From: an uncultured Holophagales bacterium
GTDB taxonomy: Bacteria > Acidobacteriota > Thermoanaerobaculia > UBA5066
NCBI GenBank assembly: GCA_937927565.1
Contig: CALBDV010000910.1
Span: 1-8,645 of the forward strand
Reading direction: 5' to 3'
DNA: 8,645 nt
Under the pieces are notes generated by a model. That model did not search any database. It saw only the letters and a program-made list of their open reading frames with translations, and was not told the origin of the DNA. This document shows positions 5,709-8,645 of the stretch, one piece after another (the first letter of the stretch is position 1; each line of letters begins with the position of its first letter). Both the position numbers and the translations under genes were made by a program.

Positions 5709-7283
5709 TCAGGGCCTCTTGCGCTGCGAGACGGCGAACGGGTCCTGCGTGGCGTTGTCGATCACGTAGGCGATGCCTCCGACGGCGCACCCCGTCGTGG
5801 TGTTGACCAGGCGGACGGAGCCCGACGGGAGGTTGTTCCCGGTGAGGTCGCCGAGCGATTTCTGAACGTAGCGGATCGGGGGAACCGTGAGGACGAGCTG
5901 GGACCCGACGCGCTGGCCTTCGTCGTTGCGGGCCTCGACCTCGACGACGCAGTCCTTGTCGGTCAGGTTGTAGATGCCGACGTTCGTCCGGAATGCGGAG
6001 TCCTGCCGCACGCCCGTGAGGACACCCGTCTCTCCAATCAGGAGGACCGCCGCGGACGACGGGTTCCGAACGTCACCGGCGAGCGCGAACTGACCGTTCG
6101 TGCCGCCGCCGGCGACCGGCGCCCAGGTCCGCGCGCCCGAGGTGACGAAACCGGTCGAGTAGACGAGCAGAGATCCGAACGTCTGCTCGAGGCCGAAGGC
6201 CGACTTCACGACGTCGCGCATCGTCTTCGAGCCGTAGGCGGGAAGCCGGATCAGGGAGGACTCACGCCGGCCGGCTTCCGTCCAGATCTCCAGCCCGACG
6301 ATGGTCTCCACCGACTGCATGTTCGAGACCGAGAAGTCGGAGACGTAGGGGATTCCGGCGGCGTTCGTGACGCTCGCGACGGACGGGACGATGCTCGTGA
6401 ATCGCCAGTCGGGTGCGTCGCGCTGGACGAGGAGCCGAAGGGTGCCCCCGGAGCTCGGAATGGTGGCGGTCTCCCCCGCGGCGAGAGAGAACGGCCTGGC
6501 GGGAACCTGCGAGAGCGGCGCAAGGCCGGAGGCGGCCGTGACGATCATCGTCACCTGGCGGGTGATGGGGCTCTGATCGGGGGGCGTCCACGTCAGGACG
6601 ACGTCCGTCGAAGCCACGGGCGCGGTGTACTTGAAGGAGATCGACGAACCGGTGGCGGTGGCCGGGTCGGCGTTCGTTCCGAGGGTCCAGGCGAACGATC
6701 CGGCCGTGAGGAGAGTGCCGTTCAGGCTGTTGTAGACACGGGCGGAGATCTGGTCGCCGACGCGCACGTTCATGGTGGTACCGCACGGGCCGCCGCCAGG
6801 TCCGGGCCCGCCGGGGCAGAGGTCGATTCCGTTCACGGCGATCCGGATCTCCGGGTCGACGACGACCGCCGCTCCGGCCACGAGGAGCGTGTAGGTCGTG
6901 CCGGCCGTCAGAGGGGCCACGAGGCGGCCTCGGGCACAGGCGTCGGCGACGGGAGTCAGGCCGCCGCAGCTGCCCGTGAAGAGCGTGAGGACGGGCTCGT
7001 AGCCGGCGGGCGTGCTTTCTCCTGCGTCGAAGGCGTAGGCGTCGGACGTCTCGGGCCGGAACGTGTACCAGACGGACTTCCCTGGAGCCGGATTGACGCA
7101 GGCGACGACGGGGTCGCCGTCGGACGTGGCCTGCGTCGTGTCCAGGACCTGCGTGAAAGGAAGTTCCAGACCCTGGATCGGCGTGGCGCCCGAACAGGCA
7201 TCGTTCTGAGGGGGGGCCGCGGTCGCGGAAAAGGTGAGGCCGAGAATCAGGACCGCGATGATGGACGAGATTGGCTTCGACAT
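5709..7283 (-). CDS. Secreted multidomain protein: PPC-like, Ig-like and uncharacterised C-terminal beta domain
   Basis: The 524-residue protein has a signal peptide (MSKPISS, then the IIAVLILGLTFSA core, cleavage near ATA or TAA around 22-23). Residues 26-150 resemble a bacterial pre-peptidase C-terminal (PPC) domain: NDACSGATPI, SVWYTFRPETSDAYAFD (70-86), and LTLFTGSCGGLTPV (99-112). A Cys-flanked Gly/Pro hinge (156-167) follows. Residues about 170-250 look like an Ig-like or PKD-like module (GSFAWTLG, ISFKYTAP, DVVLTWTPP). The rest is two beta-rich regions, about 255-345 and 365-517, the second with TGVRQDSAFRTNVGIYNLTD (423-442). This resembles adhesion or BACON-like segments of secreted acidobacterial proteins; I know no function for it. 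There are eight Cys (30, 62, 106, 116, 156, 167, 445, 499), an even number that fits four disulfides. No protease, anchor or sorting motif is visible. The start at 7283 is set by a strong Shine-Dalgarno and the signal peptide; the frame stays open upstream to 7568, but that part is shadow. Confidence 0.83.
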   Translation of the reverse strand: MSKPISSIIAVLILGLTFSATAAPPQNDACSGATPIQGLELPFTQVLDTTQATSDGDPVVACVNPAPGKSVWYTFRPETSDAYAFDAGESTPAGYEPVLTLFTGSCGGLTPVADACARGRLVAPLTAGTTYTLLVAGAAVVVDPEIRIAVNGIDLCPGGPGPGGGPCGTTMNVRVGDQISARVYNSLNGTLLTAGSFAWTLGTNADPATATGSSISFKYTAPVASTDVVLTWTPPDQSPITRQVTMIVTAASGLAPLSQVPARPFSLAAGETATIPSSGGTLRLLVQRDAPDWRFTSIVPSVASVTNAAGIPYVSDFSVSNMQSVETIVGLEIWTEAGRRESSLIRLPAYGSKTMRDVVKSAFGLEQTFGSLLVYSTGFVTSGARTWAPVAGGGTNGQFALAGDVRNPSSAAVLLIGETGVLTGVRQDSAFRTNVGIYNLTDKDCVVEVEARNDEGQRVGSQLVLTVPPIRYVQKSLGDLTGNNLPSGSVRLVNTTTGCAVGGIAYVIDNATQDPFAVSQRKRP

Positions 7284-7289
7284 CCGGGG

Positions 7290-7298
7290 ACCTCCTGC
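7290..7298 (-). promoter_or_regulatory. Strong Shine-Dalgarno of the minus-strand secreted protein
   Basis: Read on the minus strand this is GCAGGAGGT, a near-perfect anti-16S complement, 6 bases before the ATG at 7283. It settles the start against longer upstream alternatives. Confidence 0.85.
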
Positions 7299-7357
7299 GT
7301 CGATGGGGTTGTAGCGTCTAGTGTAGTGCCCCGAGGGCCGTGAATCCCACGCGCGAC

Positions 7358-7363
7358 TATCAT
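7358..7363 (+). promoter_or_regulatory. Candidate -10 element for a leaderless patatin transcript
   Basis: TATCAT matches the -10 consensus at four of six positions and ends 8 bases before the ATG at 7372, with no Shine-Dalgarno between. The layout repeats that seen before 4064 and 4606. Confidence 0.45.
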
Positions 7364-7371
7364 GGCCGCCG

Positions 7372-8645
7372 ATGCGCAGGGCTGCAGGGGGCGCGTTCGC
7401 CCTCGTTCTTTTCCTCTTCGCGCCTTCCGCTCCAGCCGAGGCCCCGAAGCGGCCCCGCATCGGGCTCGTCCTCTCCGGAGGCTCAGCCCACGGCTTCGCG
7501 CACGTCGGCGTCCTCAAGGTCCTCGAAGAGCTGCGCGTCCCCGTCGACGTCGTCGCCGGGACGAGCATGGGTTCCGTCGTCGGCGGGCTCTACGCCTCCG
7601 GGATGTCACCCGCCGAGATGGAGCGCCTCCTCCTGACGACCGACTGGGAGGACCTCCTCGACGACCGACCCTCGCGCGACCGGCTTTCCTTCCGTCGGAA
7701 ACAGGACGACGTCCTGAACTACGTCGACCTCGAGATGGGCCTGACCCGGAAGGGCGTCGCCTTTCCGTCGGGCCTCATCGCGGGGCAGAAGCTCGGATTC
7801 CTCCTCAAGGCGCTGACGCTCGGGACCGTCGGCATCGAGAGCTTCGACGAGCTTCCGGTGCCTTTCCGCTGTGTTGCCACCGACATCGGGACCGGGGAGA
7901 AGGTCGTCCTGTCGGACGGAAGCCTCGCCGAGGCGATTCGTGCCAGCATGTCGATCCCGGGCGTCTTCTCGCCGGTCCCGCGGGGGGTGCGCCTCCTCGT
8001 CGACGGAGGGCTCGTCGAGAACCTCCCGGTCGCGGAGGCGAGGGAGATGGGCGCCGAAGTCGTCGTCGCCGTCGACGTCTCGAGCGACAAGTTCGACCCG
8101 GAGAAGCTGAAGTCGTTCGGGGGCGTGCTGAGCCGGATGGCGAACCTTCCGGTCAGGGAGAACGTGGCGAGGGCCAGGATCCAGGCGAGCGTCGTCGTGG
8201 CGCCGAGGGTGGCCGACATCCCGTCGCTGGACTTTTCTCGCGGGGGCCTGCTCGTCAAGCGCGGAGAAGAGGCCGCAAGGGGCGTGGCGCCGCAGCTGGC
8301 CGCACTCTCGGTCTCGGAGGAGGAGTACCGCGCGTACCGCGAGAGGGTACGAGGGCGGCGTCCCGACCCGCCCATGGTCGACTCGCTCCAGACCGTGAGC
8401 GCCGGGGTCGACCCGAGGCAGATCGCCACGCGCCTCGAGACGCGGGCGGGCAGACCCCTCGACGTGGCCATGCTGAGGCGCGACCTCGACCGGATCTACG
8501 AGATGGGGGTCTTCGAGACGGTCGAGTTCCGCTTCCTGCGCGACGAGGGACGCAACGTCCTCGTCATCGACGCGAAGCCGAAGTCGTGGGGCCCGACGTT
8601 CCTCAGGCTCGGCAGCGGCTTCGAGGCGAACTTCGACGGCGACGC
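7372..8645 (+). CDS. Patatin-like phospholipase with POTRA and outer-membrane barrel (PlpD / type Vd-like); 3' partial
   Basis: The visible 424 residues begin with a signal peptide (MRRAAGGAFALVLFLFAPSAPAEA, cleavage near 22-24). The patatin domain follows, about 29-240. It has the oxyanion loop SGGSAHGFAHVGVLKVLEE (35-53), the nucleophile elbow GTSMG (63-67, Ser65) and the dyad aspartate in DGG (211-213, Asp211). Residues about 337-403 form a POTRA-like domain (PRQIATRLETRAGRPLDVAMLRRDLDRIYEMGVFETVEF region), then KSWGPTFLRLGSGFEANFDGD (404-424) opens an Omp85/surface-antigen beta-barrel cut by the window end. This order matches PlpD of Pseudomonas and FplA of Fusobacterium, lipases displayed or released by a type Vd (autotransporter-like) route. 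Both catalytic residues are present, so phospholipase A1/A2-like activity is likely. The oxyanion loop reads GGSAH where GGGAR is more usual. The gene runs divergently from the secreted multidomain protein. The family call is secure; secretion versus surface retention is unknown. Confidence 0.92.
   Translation, partial: MRRAAGGAFALVLFLFAPSAPAEAPKRPRIGLVLSGGSAHGFAHVGVLKVLEELRVPVDVVAGTSMGSVVGGLYASGMSPAEMERLLLTTDWEDLLDDRPSRDRLSFRRKQDDVLNYVDLEMGLTRKGVAFPSGLIAGQKLGFLLKALTLGTVGIESFDELPVPFRCVATDIGTGEKVVLSDGSLAEAIRASMSIPGVFSPVPRGVRLLVDGGLVENLPVAEAREMGAEVVVAVDVSSDKFDPEKLKSFGGVLSRMANLPVRENVARARIQASVVVAPRVADIPSLDFSRGGLLVKRGEEAARGVAPQLAALSVSEEEYRAYRERVRGRRPDPPMVDSLQTVSAGVDPRQIATRLETRAGRPLDVAMLRRDLDRIYEMGVFETVEFRFLRDEGRNVLVIDAKPKSWGPTFLRLGSGFEANFDGD

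Larger units (their letters stand above)
7284..7371. promoter_or_regulatory. Divergent promoter region
   Basis: These 88 bases separate two divergently transcribed genes and are locally richer in A/T than the flanking coding DNA. For the minus-strand gene, TACACT (plus coordinates 7320-7325) is a possible -10 giving a leader of about 30 bases that includes the ribosome site. For the plus-strand gene, TATCAT (7358-7363) is a possible -10. Neither has a convincing -35. The boundaries follow from gene ends; the exact promoter elements are inferred. Confidence 0.5.

Noticed and set aside
4980..7343. A 787-codon open frame on the plus strand crossing the DUF6265 gene and the minus-strand secreted protein
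   Set aside because: It spans several real genes in other frames and opposite strand, reads through the convergent hairpin, and its sequence is Arg/Gly/Asp-rich without any domain.
7284..7568. Upstream extension of the minus-strand secreted protein
   Set aside because: The ATG at 7283 has a near-perfect Shine-Dalgarno and begins a signal peptide; the extension would overlap the divergent patatin gene and bury the signal peptide.
7719..8471. A 250-codon minus-strand frame inside the patatin gene, Ser/Thr-rich
   Set aside because: It is antisense to a protein with intact catalytic motifs, with no ribosome site or domain; the Ser/Thr bias comes from the complementary codons.
1..8645. Search for mobile elements, tRNA/rRNA genes, CRISPR repeats or a defence or toxin cassette
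   Set aside because: None was seen. No transposase or integrase motifs, no spaced repeats and no toxin domains appear in the real genes; the SUKH protein alone does not justify a toxin-immunity system.

Overview
The window is a dense, very GC-rich stretch of bacterial chromosome. Strong G/C preference at third codon positions produces long spurious antisense frames almost everywhere. It encodes a tripartite-type RND efflux system, a TolC-like outer-membrane factor and a patatin/POTRA outer-membrane protein, so the host is a diderm (Gram-negative-type) bacterium. The secreted protein on the minus strand combines a pre-peptidase-C-like domain, an Ig-like region and a C-terminal domain that resembles uncharacterised secreted proteins I associate with Acidobacteriota (Thermoanaerobaculia-like lineages). 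That placement is an inference from style and composition, not proof. I see no IS element, integrase, tRNA, rRNA or CRISPR array. No gene-free stretch exceeds about 90 bases.

Layout. Bases 1-1893 (+) are the 3' part of one uninterrupted reading frame. It joins the last five membrane helices of an RND pump (HAE-1/AcrB-like) to a complete TolC-like protein, with a signal-peptide-like segment at the join. Three single-domain genes follow on the same strand: a PIG-V-like GT-C glycosyltransferase (1907-3100), an EamA/DMT transporter (3114-4016) and a SMI1/KNR4 (SUKH) protein (4064-4579). Next comes a pair of small secreted proteins, an NTF2/DUF4440-like protein (4606-5085) and a DUF6265-like protein (5119-5658). 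A perfect 15-bp inverted repeat (5653-5685) lies at the convergent junction with a minus-strand secreted multidomain protein (7283-5709). An 88-bp divergent intergenic region leads to a plus-strand patatin-POTRA protein of the PlpD / type Vd kind (7372 to beyond the window end).

How the genes relate. The window has a strong cell-envelope flavour: efflux pump and channel, a membrane glycosyltransferase, a metabolite exporter, three secreted small or multidomain proteins, and an outer-membrane-tethered lipase-like protein. I cannot see one pathway uniting them; most look like independent genes lying close together. Most remarkable is the in-frame fusion of RND pump to TolC with an apparent internal signal peptide, which suggests a polyprotein split by signal peptidase. 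A second pattern is that three starts (4064, 4606, 7372) sit 6-8 bases after a -10-like hexamer and lack a Shine-Dalgarno, suggesting leaderless transcripts. The starts at 5119 and 7283 have good Shine-Dalgarno sequences.
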